Below, piece after piece: positions 1 through 9,271 of a stretch of 64,000 nt of DNA. The stretch comes from Gammaproteobacteria bacterium (GTDB lineage: Bacteria > Pseudomonadota > Gammaproteobacteria > Pseudomonadales > Azotimanducaceae). Made by a program: the position numbers and the translations under genes. The notes beneath the pieces are model-generated. The model was not told where the DNA came from. It worked only from the letters and a program-made list of their open reading frames with translations, and did not search any database. Numbering within the stretch: position 1 is the first letter of the stretch; the number at the start of each line of letters is the position of its first letter. The stretch lies in the NCBI GenBank assembly GCA_026706385.1, contig JAPOYV010000110.1, positions 25,404 through 89,403 of the forward strand. The letters are read 5' to 3'.

Positions 1-325
1 CGACCAGGACGATGCCGAGCAGGCTGACGCCGATGATCACCCAGACGATCTCGAAGGGTGTCAGGCCGTGGAGTAGGTCGACGAACCAGCTCACGTAGGG
101 CGGGTAGGGCGTCGGCGACGAGCCAACGGGCAAGCCCATGACCACATGGTCGATGAGGATCTTGATCGGCCACGGCAGGAACAGCACGATGGAGAGGCCA
201 ATCAAAGTCAGCGCGATCTTGACCCCGATCTGGCGGCGGTACGGCCAGACGAAACTCAACGAGCGGCCGAGCAGGCGGAACGTCTCGCCGGTCGTGATCC
301 GTTCGGCGAAAGCCGCTTCCGCCAT
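1..325 (-). CDS. ABC exporter, N-terminal fragment cut by window edge
   Basis: The first 108 residues of a membrane protein begin with ATG at 325 and run off the left edge. The reading gives an amphipathic N-terminus (about 25 residues), a hydrophobic helix around residues 33-56 (IGVKIALTLIGLSIVLFLPW) and a second one near the edge. The short charged run PIKILIDHVV after the first helix is typical of the transmembrane domain of type IV ABC exporters. Its ATG overlaps the stop of the upstream ABC gene by four bases (ATGA), so the two are translationally coupled. They probably form a heterodimeric exporter of the MsbA/LmrCD type. The ATPase half is not in the window, and no substrate can be inferred. 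Confidence 0.7.
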   Translation of the reverse strand, partial: MAEAAFAERITTGETFRLLGRSLSFVWPYRRQIGVKIALTLIGLSIVLFLPWPIKILIDHVVMGLPVGSSPTPYPPYVSWFVDLLHGLTPFEIVWVIIGVSLLGIVLV

Positions 326-2280
326 CAGGCGCCCCCAGCCCGCGCGGCGGGACCGGTCGTCTCGCTGCTCACGAACCGTCGATAGGCCCCGTCCGGCCGC
401 GCCATCAACGCGTCATGCGTACCGGTCTCGCGGAGGCGGCCTTCGCGCAGGTAGGCCACGGTGTCGGCCTGGCGAATGGTGGACAGGCGGTGCGTGATCA
501 GGAAGATGCAGCGACCGCGTCCCCATGCCTTCAGGTTGTCCAGCACGGCGAGTTCGGTCTCCGCGTCCAACGCAGCCGTCGGCTCATCGAGAATCAGGAT
601 CGGCGCGTCCTTGACGACGGCACGTGCGATGACGAGCCGCTGCCGCTGGCCGCTCGACAGTTTCGTCGCGCGTTCGCCGAGCGGGGTGTCGTAGTCGTTC
701 GGCAACGCGATGATGAAATCGTCCGCGCAGGCGACCTTGGCTGCATCGACGACCGCCTTGCGGGTCGCTCCCGGGGCCGCGTAGCGGATGTTCTCGAGGA
801 CGGTGTCCGAGAACAGGATGTTCTCCTGCGTCGCGAGCGCGATCTGCGTCCGCAAAGAGTCGACCTTGAGGTCCTTGAGGTCGTTGCCGTCGATCTCGAT
901 TGAGCCGGTGTCCGGGTCGGCGAGTCGGAGCAACAGAGACATCATCGTCGACTTGCCGCTGCCGGTCGGCCCCACGATCGCCGTGACAGTGCCCGGCTTC
1001 GCCTCGAGGTCGATGTCGGTCAGTACCGGCCGCCCGGGCAGGTAGGCGAAACCCACGTTGCGAAACTTAACGGCACTGCGGAAAGGGGGCATCGCACTGG
1101 CCTCCGGCGCATCCTGGATGTCGGGCTCAAGATCGAGCACCTCGAATACGCGACCCAGGCCCACCGCCATGTCCTGCGCTCGCCCCCACAGCGAGATCAA
1201 TGCGTTAACCGAGCCGAGGCCGTCGGCGATGCGCCCGGTCGCCGCCGTGAACGAGCCCAGGTTCCAGACCGCGAAGCCGAAGCCCAGCAGGATATTGCGC
1301 GCGAAGGTGGGAGCCTCGGCATTCGACCACATGGCGGCAGTGGACTGTGTGGCGAGCACGGCCAGGCCGATCGCCACGAACGCCAGGATGCCGAGCACGG
1401 TCAACATGACGCGCGACCGGAACGCCGCCTCGAAGGCGGCGAGCGAATGACTGCGGAACGACCGCTCGCGGCTCGCCTCGCCTCGTGTCGCTTTGACGAC
1501 CCGCACGCCCAGCACGCTCTCCTGGATCCACGACGTGAGCAGGCTGTTGCGTTCCCGCGCGGTTCGGAAGGCACGCCGCAAGGGTGACGAGAACACCCGT
1601 CCCAAGAGCAGGACTGGCAAGGTCACGACGGCCAGCATGGCGGCAAGGGCGGGGTCGAAGGCAGCGACGATGGCCACCGCGAACAGGAAGCGGCCGGTGA
1701 ACATCAACGGTTCGAGGAAGATGGCGCGAATTATCTGCGTCACCATGGCGCTGTCCTGGTAGACGCGGTAGATGGCATCGCCGGTCCGGGCGTTGGCGTG
1801 GAAGTTGAGCGACTGGGCCTGCAGGCGGTCGATCAGCGACACCCGCATGCGCTGGTTGATGCCCTGGAAGATCCAGATGCTGTAGTAGTAGAGCCCCAAG
1901 CCGCCCACGACCACCACGCCCACCAGCGGGATCGTCGTGAGGATGACCAGCCATCGCAGCGAACGACGCGCGTCGGGGGCAAGCGCTTCGACGTCGACAT
2001 ACACCGCCGGATCGAGCCCGTAGATCGCCACGTGCAACGCCCCGAGTGGCCTGCCGCCGACGATCCCGCCATTCATCAGCCCGGTGATGATGAACAGCAG
2101 CGCGGCGCTGAAGATCGCAATGGCGATCGAGATGAGGATGAAGACGACGATGTGGGGTACCGCTGGCCGGATAAATGGCCAAGTGCGCAGGAAGATGTGG
2201 ACGACGCGCCGGAAGTCGAGATCGTCGTGACCCTGGAAAACTCCGTCTGGATCCCGTTCGCCGCGCGGACCTTGCATCAC
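325..2280 (-). CDS. ABC exporter with fused membrane and ATPase domains
   Basis: This 651-residue half-transporter exports an unknown substrate across the inner membrane. The membrane domain lies at about residues 30-360, with helices near 45-70, 110-135, 195-225 and 290-340. The nucleotide-binding domain lies at about 400-640, with Walker A GPTGSGKST (437-445), signature LSSGQ (542-546), Walker B LILDE (562-566) and the H-loop His in LITHRLS (597). All ATPase motifs are intact. The stretch at residues 75-110 between the first two helices is longer than usual and looks periplasmic. The gene ends in an ATGA overlap with a second exporter gene, which suggests a heterodimer. Start: two adjacent Met codons at 2280 and 2277; either could be used. 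Confidence 0.9.
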   Translation of the reverse strand: MMQGPRGERDPDGVFQGHDDLDFRRVVHIFLRTWPFIRPAVPHIVVFILISIAIAIFSAALLFIITGLMNGGIVGGRPLGALHVAIYGLDPAVYVDVEALAPDARRSLRWLVILTTIPLVGVVVVGGLGLYYYSIWIFQGINQRMRVSLIDRLQAQSLNFHANARTGDAIYRVYQDSAMVTQIIRAIFLEPLMFTGRFLFAVAIVAAFDPALAAMLAVVTLPVLLLGRVFSSPLRRAFRTARERNSLLTSWIQESVLGVRVVKATRGEASRERSFRSHSLAAFEAAFRSRVMLTVLGILAFVAIGLAVLATQSTAAMWSNAEAPTFARNILLGFGFAVWNLGSFTAATGRIADGLGSVNALISLWGRAQDMAVGLGRVFEVLDLEPDIQDAPEASAMPPFRSAVKFRNVGFAYLPGRPVLTDIDLEAKPGTVTAIVGPTGSGKSTMMSLLLRLADPDTGSIEIDGNDLKDLKVDSLRTQIALATQENILFSDTVLENIRYAAPGATRKAVVDAAKVACADDFIIALPNDYDTPLGERATKLSSGQRQRLVIARAVVKDAPILILDEPTAALDAETELAVLDNLKAWGRGRCIFLITHRLSTIRQADTVAYLREGRLRETGTHDALMARPDGAYRRFVSSETTGPAARAGGA

Positions 2281-2405
2281 TCGACGCCGACCGGCCTCAA
2301 GCCCGAGACCGACGTCGAGGCGACGTGCTCCTTACGAGGGATCATAGCGTCGGACGTTACTATGAAATCTCGGGGGTAGCGGCCGAGATTTCACGGTTTT
2401 GGCCT

Positions 2406-3779
2406 TCAGGCAAGTCGCCCCCCGCCCCGTTCAGCCACCGTCACAGCTTGGCGTGCGGCACGAACACCGGACAGGAAAGCGCCGTGGACGGTGGCTGGAT
2501 AGTCCTGGTGTGTCGCCTCGCCCGCGAAGAAGACCTTGTCGTCGACTGGCCTCGCCAAGTCCTGGTGACGCCGAAAGGACACGCCCGCAGGCACGAACGA
2601 ATACGACCCGTGCGACCACGAATCCAACCCCCAACGGGTGACCAGCGTGTCCTTGGGCACTGGGACCCGCCCGTACATGACCTCAAGTGCCGCCAAGGCT
2701 TGGTCCACGATTCCCGTGTCGGCCATCGCTTCGATCCGTGCGCCGTACGAGGCTGCGTTAAACATCATCAGGATCGGCTGCCCTGTGTAGTGGTACAGGT
2801 TGAGTGTTTCCGCCCATTGCCCGGTTTCTGTGCCGACATAGCCGATCAGCTCGACATCCTTTTCCCAGAAGACATCCTCGAAAAGCAGACAGGTCTTGTT
2901 CAGAACGCCCATGCCAAGTTCGTCGATCGCGCGACGCGTCCGGGGCGGGAGATCAGGCCGAAACACCACGGATTCCGCTTTGAGGACGCCGAGCGGAACG
3001 GTGACGACGACGGCATCCGCCTGCAAGGTACCGGCACCGGCATGGACTACGACGCCCGGTCCCGCGTAGTCGATCTGCGTCACCGCGTGTTCAAGGCGGA
3101 TGTCCAACCCCCCAGCAAGACGGTCGACGATCTGGTCGTACCCCGCGACCAAGACCGCGTCAGGCCCGGTGAACTCCTCGCCGCCGTTGACGCTCCGGAA
3201 GGACAGATCCGCTATGTCGGCGCCGAGCTCATGCTCGACGGTCGTGTTGAGCATGTACGCCAAGAAGTGCTTGTCCCTTTCGACGAGCGATGCGGCGTAC
3301 CGCTCGTAGACAGCATGAAGAGGCGCATTCGGGCGTCTACGAGCCAACGCCCAGAAGCCCCTGACGAGACCGTCGTGCGTTGGACGGGCCTCGGCACCGC
3401 CGTGGAAATGCACGAACGCGTTGTCATAGTCGGTCGGCGAGAGCTCGATGCCGTTTTCGGCGGCAAACGAGGTGATCGGATTGCCTTCCACCCCATGGAC
3501 CCACGACGCGCCGAGATCCACAGGCACACCATTGCCCAACCGCGTCGTCCAGATGCGACCGCCGATGCGGTCGCGCGCCTCCAAGACGACAACATCGTGA
3601 ACACCCATGTCGCGAAGCGCCGTCGCTGCCGCCAAGCCAGCAATGCCCGCACCGACGATCACCACACGACCTGCTCCCGGCCGCGAGGCGGTCGATCCGG
3701 GCGCAGGGCGAAGGACTCCACAGCCAGGCATCATCGTCGCTACGGTACCAACGCCGGCGGCACGGATTCCCCCGTTCAC
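2406..3779 (-). CDS. Flavin-containing amine oxidase (polyamine-oxidase-like), probably Tat-exported
   Basis: A 457-residue FAD-dependent amine oxidase that would oxidise a primary or polyamine to an aldehyde with release of H2O2. The dinucleotide-binding fold is VVIVGAGIAGLAA (about residues 40-52), followed by EARDRIGGRIWT and the family motif DLGASWVHG. The C-terminal FAD motif is VFFAGEATHQDYPATVHGA. The first usable start downstream of a stop is GTG at 3779. Reading the same frame upstream gives RLNRRNF (twin-arginine-like), then a hydrophobic stretch and PGC, which looks like a Tat (lipo)protein signal. No ATG lies in frame there: only CTG at 3797, or ATG at 3805 in the next frame, one base out. 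Either the true start is CTG or one base is missing. The enzyme class is clear; the exact start is not. Confidence 0.82.
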   Translation of the reverse strand: MNGGIRAAGVGTVATMMPGCGVLRPAPGSTASRPGAGRVVIVGAGIAGLAAATALRDMGVHDVVVLEARDRIGGRIWTTRLGNGVPVDLGASWVHGVEGNPITSFAAENGIELSPTDYDNAFVHFHGGAEARPTHDGLVRGFWALARRRPNAPLHAVYERYAASLVERDKHFLAYMLNTTVEHELGADIADLSFRSVNGGEEFTGPDAVLVAGYDQIVDRLAGGLDIRLEHAVTQIDYAGPGVVVHAGAGTLQADAVVVTVPLGVLKAESVVFRPDLPPRTRRAIDELGMGVLNKTCLLFEDVFWEKDVELIGYVGTETGQWAETLNLYHYTGQPILMMFNAASYGARIEAMADTGIVDQALAALEVMYGRVPVPKDTLVTRWGLDSWSHGSYSFVPAGVSFRRHQDLARPVDDKVFFAGEATHQDYPATVHGAFLSGVRAARQAVTVAERGGGRLA

Positions 3780-3828
3780 GAAGTTGCGCCTGTTCAGACG
3801 GGCATTCCGTCAGCCATCCCGCTCGACA

Positions 3829-5376
3829 TCAAGCATGGGCCACTTCGAAGGCGGTCACGTTGCGTGCCGCGCTGCTGAACTCCACACCGACGAGGTGGAT
3901 CGGCTCTCCCGAGGCGCGGTACTTGGCGGCGTAGTCCTTCTCCTCGAGCTGCTTGAGGGCCGAGCCGGGCGGCGACTGCTCCGCCACCTTGAACTCGAAG
4001 AGATACACGTTGCCGTTGGCGCGTACGGCCATGTCGAGGCGGCCATGGCTGCTTGAGTCTTCGACCACGATGTCGAGCCCCAGGGCCGCGAAGTACGAGT
4101 AGAAGACGCTCGCGTAGTAGCCCTCGTAGTCGGCGATGTCGTTGTTCGTGTACCACTGGTACGGGATGCTTGCGTAGAAGGCCTCGAAGAGGTCGCGCAT
4201 GCCGTCGAAGTCGTTCGCGGCGAGCAACTCGGTGAGTCGGACGCTGTTCCTGAGTTCCCGACCGACGTCCTTGACGAGGTTCCCCAAGAGCGCCCGGTTG
4301 AGGCTCTGGCGCACTTCTCGGTTCGGATACCCAAGCCGGAACAACCGCTCGCCGATCGCGTCGTCCACGGACCGGACCGTCAGATAGCCTGTCTGGAAAA
4401 GCAGCGCCTCGGTGCCGATCTGCCCCACGTCGAACGCCGACAGAAGCTCCACGCCGCCGACCATCTCGGCGAGCGCCATGGTCGTCACCCGTCGCTCGAA
4501 GAGCGTATCCACCAGGAACCGGGGCGTGCCGGTCTCGAACCAGTAGGCATCGAAACGACGGTTTAGGAAGAGGGGCAGCACGTCGTAGGGGTTGTAGACC
4601 TTCTCTTCGCCAAGCCACGCGTAGCCGCTGTACCACTCCCGTATCCGCGCCCGATCAAGACCGGGAAGCTCCGCGGCGAAAACGTCGTCCAAGTCCGCAT
4701 CGGTGAAGCCGCAGATCGCCGAGTACCGCGCGTCCAGCGTGATGTCGGCTAGGTTGTTGAGCCCTGAGAATAGGCTGACTTTCGAGAACCTACTCACGCC
4801 TGTCAGGAACACGAAGCGCACATGCGAGTCCGCGTCTTTGACGACGCTGTAGAAGCCCCGCAGGAAGTCCCGGTTGTCCCGAGCGACCTCGGGGCTGTCT
4901 AGCGCGTCGAGTATTGGCCTGTCGTACTCGTCCACAAGCACGACCACGCGGCGACCACTCTGCTGGTGCAGTTCCTCAAGGACACGGGCGAACCGCTCCG
5001 GCGCCGTTGCGCAGTCCGATGCCGCGCCGGTTCGGCGCTGCACGGCATCCAACTGCGCCATCAGGCTTGCGTGCAGTTGTCCCGGTTCGGTGTAGTTGCC
5101 CCCGCCGAAGCTCAACCGAACAACTGGATGGCGCACCGACCAGTCCCAGTCGCCGTGGATGGCCAAGCCGCGGAACAACTCCTCGCTGCCTTCGAAGAGT
5201 TCCTCCAAGGTGTCCAGAAACAGGCTCTTGCCGAAGCGCCTCGGGCGCGACAGGAAGAAGTGCGTGCCCTCATCATTGAGCTGCGTCAAGTAGGCGCTCT
5301 TGTCCACGTAGTAGTAGTCGTCCTCCCGGATCTTGCGGAAGGTCTGGATGCCTATGGGCAGTTTTCGCTTCTGCAC
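3829..5376 (-). CDS. AAA-ATPase-like protein with PD-(D/E)XK nuclease-fold C-terminus
   Basis: A 515-residue protein of the widespread AAA-ATPase-like (PF09820-type) plus PDDEXK_9 (DUF1703-type) family. The N-terminus has the family opening PIGIQTFRKIREDDYYYVDK, then a P-loop variant RPRRFGKSLF (residues 43-52) and a Walker B-like VVVLVDEYDRP near residue 145. The C-terminal nuclease-fold signature is GRLDMAV...VYLFEFKV, giving the D...E-x-K core near residues 450-470. Members occur in many copies in some genomes and their molecular function is unsettled. A role linked to mobile DNA has been proposed but is not shown here. It sits between the amine oxidase and the acetylation genes with no overlap to either, so it is probably transcribed alone. 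The start is the ATG at 5376. Confidence 0.85.
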   Translation of the reverse strand: MQKRKLPIGIQTFRKIREDDYYYVDKSAYLTQLNDEGTHFFLSRPRRFGKSLFLDTLEELFEGSEELFRGLAIHGDWDWSVRHPVVRLSFGGGNYTEPGQLHASLMAQLDAVQRRTGAASDCATAPERFARVLEELHQQSGRRVVVLVDEYDRPILDALDSPEVARDNRDFLRGFYSVVKDADSHVRFVFLTGVSRFSKVSLFSGLNNLADITLDARYSAICGFTDADLDDVFAAELPGLDRARIREWYSGYAWLGEEKVYNPYDVLPLFLNRRFDAYWFETGTPRFLVDTLFERRVTTMALAEMVGGVELLSAFDVGQIGTEALLFQTGYLTVRSVDDAIGERLFRLGYPNREVRQSLNRALLGNLVKDVGRELRNSVRLTELLAANDFDGMRDLFEAFYASIPYQWYTNNDIADYEGYYASVFYSYFAALGLDIVVEDSSSHGRLDMAVRANGNVYLFEFKVAEQSPPGSALKQLEEKDYAAKYRASGEPIHLVGVEFSSAARNVTAFEVAHA

Positions 5377-5428
5377 AGCCGCACCTTACGCCAGCGCCGT
5401 GTGGATGCAAAGGCGACGCTCCAGCCGC

Positions 5429-6709
5429 TCAGGGTTCGTCGTAGGTGTACCCCGTCCGCCAATCGCCGAACGCGAGTTCGCGGCTGGCGAACGCGTAGAC
5501 GACGACCTTCTTCCCCGACAGGCGGTCCCGTCCCCGACGGATGCCTGCCGCCACCGCCGCGCGGGTTGCGTAGCTGCCGTTGTCGTTGATCGCGAGCGCA
5601 TCCACCGGCCTGCCGAGCGCCGCGCTCAACTGCGCCGCCAGGCCTGCGCCGCTGCCCCAGCCAAGCGACGGCAGGGCATAGATGTTGGTGAAACTGTCGC
5701 CCAGCAGGAGGACTTCCGCGTTGGGTTGCGGTGCCCAGGGCTGTCCGTCCCTGGAGATCCGCTGAAGCGTGACCGTCTCCGGCGCTCGGCGGGTCAGGTC
5801 CAGCATGGCAATGGTGTCGCCCCGGCCGGCGACCTCGGTCGGTGTGCGCGCATGCGAGACCTGCAACCGCTCCCACGAGACCCCCATCCTCTCGATCGCC
5901 TCGCCGAGTGCTGCGGCGCCCAAGGCGACGCCGACGGGTGACCAGTGCGTGTCCGTGGTCAGGAACACCGATCCCTCGGTTCTTCGAGCTTCCCAGAGCA
6001 CGGCACCCAGATCGACATGCGCGATGCCAGCGTCGTCCAAGCGCGCGAGAAACTGTGCGTAGGAGGGATTCTGGATCGCGGTCTGCGCGCCTTCGAAGCG
6101 GGTACTGAACCGCTCCGGGTAGATGCTCGGCTTCACGGGGATCGGGGCGACGATGAGAGCGATCTTTCGCTCGTTAAGCGCCCGATGGAACTCGTCGAGA
6201 GCCGGCAGTGGATCCCATGCTCCCTCTACCCGGGGGCGAGGCGTCAGGAATCCAGGCCCGGTCACGTAGTCGATGTCCGGCCGGAAGAACCACCAGCCGT
6301 CGCGACCGCGATAGACCGACTCCGTCGAGCCCCCAAGGAGGTCCGTCACGACGGCGTTAACCGTTGGCATGAGCGCATCGATCACCGGCGAGCCATCCTC
6401 GAGGTCGGTCTCGTAGTCGGCGATATTAGTGCCCATCCGGTCGTTCGCGGCCTTGAGCGCGGCCGCCCACCCGGCCTCCGCAGCCACTGCACGCACTTCC
6501 TCCGTTGCTGGCAGCAAGCGCGTCGGGTCGAGGATTCGCGGCCATGGACGGGGCGTGTCGACGAGGTCCAACGCCAGGTGCCAGACCGTGCCCCCGGCTA
6601 CCGTCACCACGAAAAACGCCGACAGGAACCACTTCACCCCGCGCGAGTAGGACGTGACGCCCACCTCCTCGCGGGCCTGCCTTTCGCGCTCGATCGACAA
6701 AGACGCCAT
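5429..6709 (-). CDS. AlgJ/AlgX-like SGNH-fold O-acetyltransferase partner
   Basis: A 426-residue membrane-anchored protein of the AlgJ/AlgX family, which moves acetyl groups onto an extracellular polysaccharide in the periplasm. One N-terminal helix lies at about residues 24-46. The catalytic elements are visible: D-T-H-W at 253-256 (TTDTHWSPVG) and the SGNH serine in LLGDSFTNIY (Ser339), giving a likely Ser339-His255-Asp253 triad. The upstream MBOAT gene ends one base before this ATG, so the pair forms the usual AlgI/AlgJ-type acetylation unit. No alginate biosynthesis genes are in the window, so the acceptor polymer is unknown. Confidence 0.85.
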   Translation of the reverse strand: MASLSIERERQAREEVGVTSYSRGVKWFLSAFFVVTVAGGTVWHLALDLVDTPRPWPRILDPTRLLPATEEVRAVAAEAGWAAALKAANDRMGTNIADYETDLEDGSPVIDALMPTVNAVVTDLLGGSTESVYRGRDGWWFFRPDIDYVTGPGFLTPRPRVEGAWDPLPALDEFHRALNERKIALIVAPIPVKPSIYPERFSTRFEGAQTAIQNPSYAQFLARLDDAGIAHVDLGAVLWEARRTEGSVFLTTDTHWSPVGVALGAAALGEAIERMGVSWERLQVSHARTPTEVAGRGDTIAMLDLTRRAPETVTLQRISRDGQPWAPQPNAEVLLLGDSFTNIYALPSLGWGSGAGLAAQLSAALGRPVDALAINDNGSYATRAAVAAGIRRGRDRLSGKKVVVYAFASRELAFGDWRTGYTYDEP

Positions 6710-6710
6710 G

Positions 6711-8123
6711 TCAGAAGATGAAGTAGATGAACGGATTGAATGCCTGTCCCATCATCACCGCGAGGGCGGTGGCGAACGCCGCGGCCGCCCAGGCCGCCTT
6801 CGGCCAGGTCATTCGCCGCGTGTAGTCCCAGGTCTGCGGCGCGAGCCAGACGACGCCCGCCGCGACGGCCATCACGAGCAAGTAGTACGGCTGGTAGATC
6901 AGCCCGGCGATCATCGGCCCGCCTGCCGTCTGCGGACCCAGCCCGACCATCGCGCCAAGGTAGTCGAGGGCCTCGCCGAGCGTTGGCGCTCGGAAGAACA
7001 CCCAGGCGATGGTGACGATCAGGAACGTCAGCAGCATCTTCGCCGGCGCCGGTAGACGCCGGTACAGGCTGTCTTTCTCGAACCGCCGCTCAACGGCCAG
7101 CATGACGCCGTGGATGGCGCCCCAGATCACGAAGTTCCACAGCGCGCCGTGCCATAGTCCGCCGAGCAGCATCACCGTCATCAGGTTGACGTAGGTGCGG
7201 CGCTCCCCTTTGCGGTTGCCGCCGAGCGGTATGTAGAGGTAGTCGCGCAGGAACGACGAAAGCGACAAGTGCCACCGTCGCCAGAACTCCGTGATCGACT
7301 GCGAAAGGTAGGGCGAGTCGAAGTTCTTCGGAAATGCGAACCCGAGCATCAGCCCCAAGCCGATGGCCATGTCGCTGTAGGCGCTGAAGTCGAAGTAGAT
7401 CTGGAACGAATAGGCGACGATGCCGTACCAGGCATCGACAACGGTCAGCGAACCGGCTTCGAAGCAAACGTCCGCGATCTTTCCGCACGGGTTGGCGATG
7501 AGGATCTTCTTCGCCATCCCGAACGCGAAGAACGAAACGCCCCGCGCGAAATTGGCGATGCTGTGGCCGCGTTCGGCGAGCTGATCGGCGATTTCCCGGA
7601 AGCGGACAATGGGCCCAGCGACCAGTTGCGGGAAGAGCGCGACGTAGCAGGCGAAGTCGACGAAGTTGCGCACCGGCTCGGCATGGCGTCGGTAGACGTC
7701 GATGGTGTAGCTCATCGACTGGAACGTGTAGAAGCTGATGCCGAGCGGCAGCGTGATCCGAAAGAAGGTCTCCCACTGCAGGTGGTCGCCCCCGAGCGCC
7801 GTCACCAGGGCGTTGTAGTTGTCGATTCCGAAGTTGGCGTACTTGAAGAAGCCGAGGAGCCCCAGGTTCGTGACGATGGACGTCACCAGGGCGGCCCGCC
7901 GCGTCCCGTCCCCGGCATCCCTCCGGCCCGCGATCAGGCCGCAGCGGTAGTCCACGGCCGTGCTGAACAGCATGAGGAACGCGAACGCGGGATTCGCCCA
8001 GCCGTAGAAGCCGTAACTGAACAGCGTCAGTAGGAGGTGTTTGAGTTTCCGCGGCGCGAGGTAGTAGGCGACGAGAACTGCCGGCAGGAACACGAAAACG
8101 AATACGTAGGATGAGAAGACCAT
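6711..8123 (-). CDS. AlgI-like membrane-bound O-acyltransferase (MBOAT)
   Basis: A 470-residue polytopic protein that passes acetyl groups across the inner membrane to an AlgJ/AlgX-type partner. Family hallmarks include FYTFQSMSYTIDVYR (about residues 131-145), FPQLVAGPI (164-172), the FWRRWHLSLSSFLRDYLYIPLG block (280-301) and the invariant catalytic His in GGLWHGALWN (His325). About ten hydrophobic helices cover the whole length, matching family size. It is encoded one base upstream of the AlgJ-like gene and 15 bases downstream of the LamG gene, so the three are probably one operon. What receives the acetyl group is not shown by the sequence. Confidence 0.9.
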   Translation of the reverse strand: MVFSSYVFVFVFLPAVLVAYYLAPRKLKHLLLTLFSYGFYGWANPAFAFLMLFSTAVDYRCGLIAGRRDAGDGTRRAALVTSIVTNLGLLGFFKYANFGIDNYNALVTALGGDHLQWETFFRITLPLGISFYTFQSMSYTIDVYRRHAEPVRNFVDFACYVALFPQLVAGPIVRFREIADQLAERGHSIANFARGVSFFAFGMAKKILIANPCGKIADVCFEAGSLTVVDAWYGIVAYSFQIYFDFSAYSDMAIGLGLMLGFAFPKNFDSPYLSQSITEFWRRWHLSLSSFLRDYLYIPLGGNRKGERRTYVNLMTVMLLGGLWHGALWNFVIWGAIHGVMLAVERRFEKDSLYRRLPAPAKMLLTFLIVTIAWVFFRAPTLGEALDYLGAMVGLGPQTAGGPMIAGLIYQPYYLLVMAVAAGVVWLAPQTWDYTRRMTWPKAAWAAAAFATALAVMMGQAFNPFIYFIF

Positions 8124-8138
8124 CCCGCGCGGCTCTCG

Positions 8139-9260
8139 CTATTCGGCTGCCGTCGGTTCGGATACCGCGTAGAAGAGCGGCAGGTGCCAATCCTCGTCGT
8201 TGCCAACCATCTGCAGCCCGCCAAGTTCCGGATGCCCTTCGAACGGCTCGAGGTTCAGGAGGTAGCGCCGACCGACGACGAGGTCGCCGACCACGCGGTT
8301 GCGCTTGCCGTTCAGATTGCCTCGGTGGGCAACGAGTATTTTCTCGTCTCCGTAGTCGCCCTCGCGGACTGTCGAGACGCGGTAGTCGTAGACCACGAGC
8401 GAATTCGGATACACCTCGGCCCTCGGAATGCGGCGCTTCTCGACGAGGCGTGCGTCGACCTCGAGCACGGGCAGCGGCGAACGGCCCGCCAGTCGCGCGA
8501 CGTTGGCGTTGTAGTGCGCCGCCGCGTCGGCGGCGCTGAACGCCCGCGTGTACAAGGCGACGCGCTCGACGCTGCCGTTCCACGTGCCCGGCCGCGCGCC
8601 GAACGCCAATGCGGCGTCGGCGCTCGACGACAGATCGAACCCGGCCTGAGGGAACCGGCGCGGTTCGCCGTCCAGGTAGATGTCGAGTTGGCCCGAGTTG
8701 TACGTGATCAGCACATGGCGCGGCCGTTCGCCGAGTTGGAAGCCGACGTCGAAGACGCGGGAACCCTGCGATTGCGGCCCGGCCAAGCCGAAGAGGACCA
8801 GGTTGAAACGCCCGCCGAGTACGAACCCGTGCTGCCTGCACGCGTCCGCCTCCGGGCGGGACGCGTTACACCGGCCTGCGGCCCCGATCGACAACCCGAA
8901 CGACATGATTTCGTAGAAACCCTCGGCCGCCTCACCAGTGCGCGTCAGCACCGCCTCGATGGTGAAGGCTTCGCTGTCGCGGATCGCGTCGTGCAGCAAG
9001 GCGTTGGTGTCGGCTTCCGCCCGAAAGGCGCCACCGTTCAAGTCCATGGCCCAGAAGCGGTCGAACACCGCGGCAGCCTCGGGGACCAGTCGGCAAAGCC
9101 TGCCGATACCGTCGCTGGTCGGCACCGTGTTGGATGCCTCGCCGTTTTCCCAGAGGAACACCAGCCCCGCCGTGCTCGGTGGCCACGCCGCTTGGGCAGG
9201 GAGACCGGCCGCGAGCAGACCGATCACGGCGATGCGCGCCCGACGCCTGAATGCGATCAC
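8139..9260 (-). CDS. Secreted LamG/concanavalin-A-like lectin-fold protein
   Basis: A 373-residue protein with a clear Sec signal peptide (hydrophobic ARIAVIGLLAAGLPAQA, cleavage about residue 24). Residues of about 50-240 read as a LamG/concanavalin-A-like beta-sandwich: EAFTIEAVLT, FGLSIGAAG, HVLITYNSGQLDIYLDGEP and the closing VERVALYTRAFSAADAAAHY are typical of this fold. The last 110 residues are unassigned. Such domains usually bind carbohydrate. Its place just upstream of the AlgI/AlgJ pair suggests it binds or processes the same surface polysaccharide; this is inference. A similar gene arrangement with MBOAT acetylation genes is seen in other bacteria. Confidence 0.78.
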   Translation of the reverse strand: MIAFRRRARIAVIGLLAAGLPAQAAWPPSTAGLVFLWENGEASNTVPTSDGIGRLCRLVPEAAAVFDRFWAMDLNGGAFRAEADTNALLHDAIRDSEAFTIEAVLTRTGEAAEGFYEIMSFGLSIGAAGRCNASRPEADACRQHGFVLGGRFNLVLFGLAGPQSQGSRVFDVGFQLGERPRHVLITYNSGQLDIYLDGEPRRFPQAGFDLSSSADAALAFGARPGTWNGSVERVALYTRAFSAADAAAHYNANVARLAGRSPLPVLEVDARLVEKRRIPRAEVYPNSLVVYDYRVSTVREGDYGDEKILVAHRGNLNGKRNRVVGDLVVGRRYLLNLEPFEGHPELGGLQMVGNDEDWHLPLFYAVSEPTAAE

Positions 9261-9271
9261 CTTAGGCCCTG

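Noticed and set aside
3806..3815. In-frame TGA upstream of the amine oxidase as a second selenocysteine codon
   Set aside because: It lies before the signal peptide, has no hairpin of SECIS type and the family uses no Cys or Sec there.
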